DNA of 13,907 nt from an uncultured Muribaculaceae bacterium (GTDB taxonomy: Bacteria; Bacteroidota; Bacteroidia; Bacteroidales; Muribaculaceae), in NCBI GenBank assembly GCA_902494515.1, contig CABUTS010000070.1, positions 1-13,907 of the forward strand, read 5' to 3'. Positions 13,596-13,907 of the stretch are shown in pieces. Each line of letters starts with the position of its first letter. Positions within the stretch are counted from its first letter, which is position 1. The notes beneath the pieces were generated by a model. It made no database searches, was not told the origin of the DNA, and saw only the letters and a program-made list of their open reading frames with translations. The translations under genes were made by a program, and so were the position numbers.

Positions 13596-13907
13596 TTGCT
13601 GCAATCCTTCATGGCCAAATTATTCTGCGTCATTGATAATCTCACCTATAGGATTGAATCAATACATAACCTTAATTTCCTAATGTCCAATCTTCCCTGT
13701 TTTTTCTTAATTTCTGATTGCTCAGCTTAACCGAATGACGTAAGTTGGATACATCAGCAGATAAAGAAATTTTTTACTTTCCCTTATTTCAATACTTCGG
13801 TAAATTTTTAAAGTTATCGGCACAAGCGGTTGCCTAAGCCGCTGAGCCTGATTATTTAACCCGTTAAAAATCAATGAATTAGTTAACAAAGTTTAGCATA
13901 ATAAAAT

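Larger units (their letters stand above)
13317..13907. other. Intergenic region of about 590 bases without a convincing gene
   Basis: The interval is AT-rich toward its right end. It holds the GH92 promoter, a plus-strand promoter-like site at 13588, a 39-codon frame at 13611-13730 with no recognisable features, a small inverted repeat AGCGG/CCGCT (13825-13843) and a TTAAC-CC-GTTAA palindrome (13856-13867). It may be the 5' region of a plus-strand gene starting beyond the window. Confidence 0.5.

Noticed and set aside
13611..13730. 39-codon plus-strand frame after the promoter-like site at 13588
   Set aside because: It is short, AT-rich, and lacks any recognised feature; it is kept only as a note in the intergenic entry.

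Overview
The window looks like chromosomal DNA of a gut-type Bacteroidales bacterium, possibly Muribaculaceae. The support is: several promoters of the Bacteroidetes type (TAnnTTTG, two of them with a TTTG about 19-20 bases upstream), few Shine-Dalgarno sites, fairly GC-rich glycosidase genes beside AT-rich intergenic DNA, and large secreted glycan-degrading enzymes (GH43, GH35, GH92). The genus is an inference.

Layout. Positions 1-96 hold the 3' end of an unrecognised plus-strand gene. Positions 130-2874 form a compact minus-strand cluster, in transcription order: a 69-residue protein resembling the N-terminal part of microbial PARG-like macrodomain proteins, an ADP-ribosylglycohydrolase, a 320-residue protein of unknown family, and a GNAT acetyltransferase with an internal 9-residue duplication. 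This looks like an ADP-ribose-removal module with one unknown partner. Divergent from it, and starting right at a perfect 16-bp palindrome, is a cytosolic FKBP-type prolyl isomerase (2940-3338).

Positions 3631-6936 encode a secreted protein of about 1100 residues that fuses a GH43 exo-beta-1,3-galactanase-like domain to a GH35 beta-galactosidase and galactose-binding-type C-terminal domains. It is probably a two-step enzyme for arabinogalactan or other beta-galactan side chains. It is followed by a GC-rich hairpin and a short 12-bp repeat.

A consensus promoter (7088-7119) then drives an unusual tRNA-Thr(CGT) unit. Its 5' leader consists of two tandem 44-bp hairpin repeats, and it ends in a strong intrinsic terminator. 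Positions 7353-9851 look like a decaying accessory island on the minus strand: a truncated XRE-type regulator that keeps its promoter and operator-like palindrome, then two paralogous Schlafen-AlbA/HATPase_c_4 (RecG-like) genes. One paralog has an internal frameshifting deletion and the other has lost its N-terminal half. Each is followed by a phased array of short direct repeats: six copies at 20-21 bp, and three copies at 11 bp.

Positions 10173-13316 encode a secreted divergent GH92 alpha-mannosidase-like enzyme with an N-terminal carbohydrate-binding-like domain. A 58-residue ORF lies 7 bases downstream. The last 590 bases hold no convincing gene but contain two oppositely oriented promoter-like motifs and small inverted repeats.
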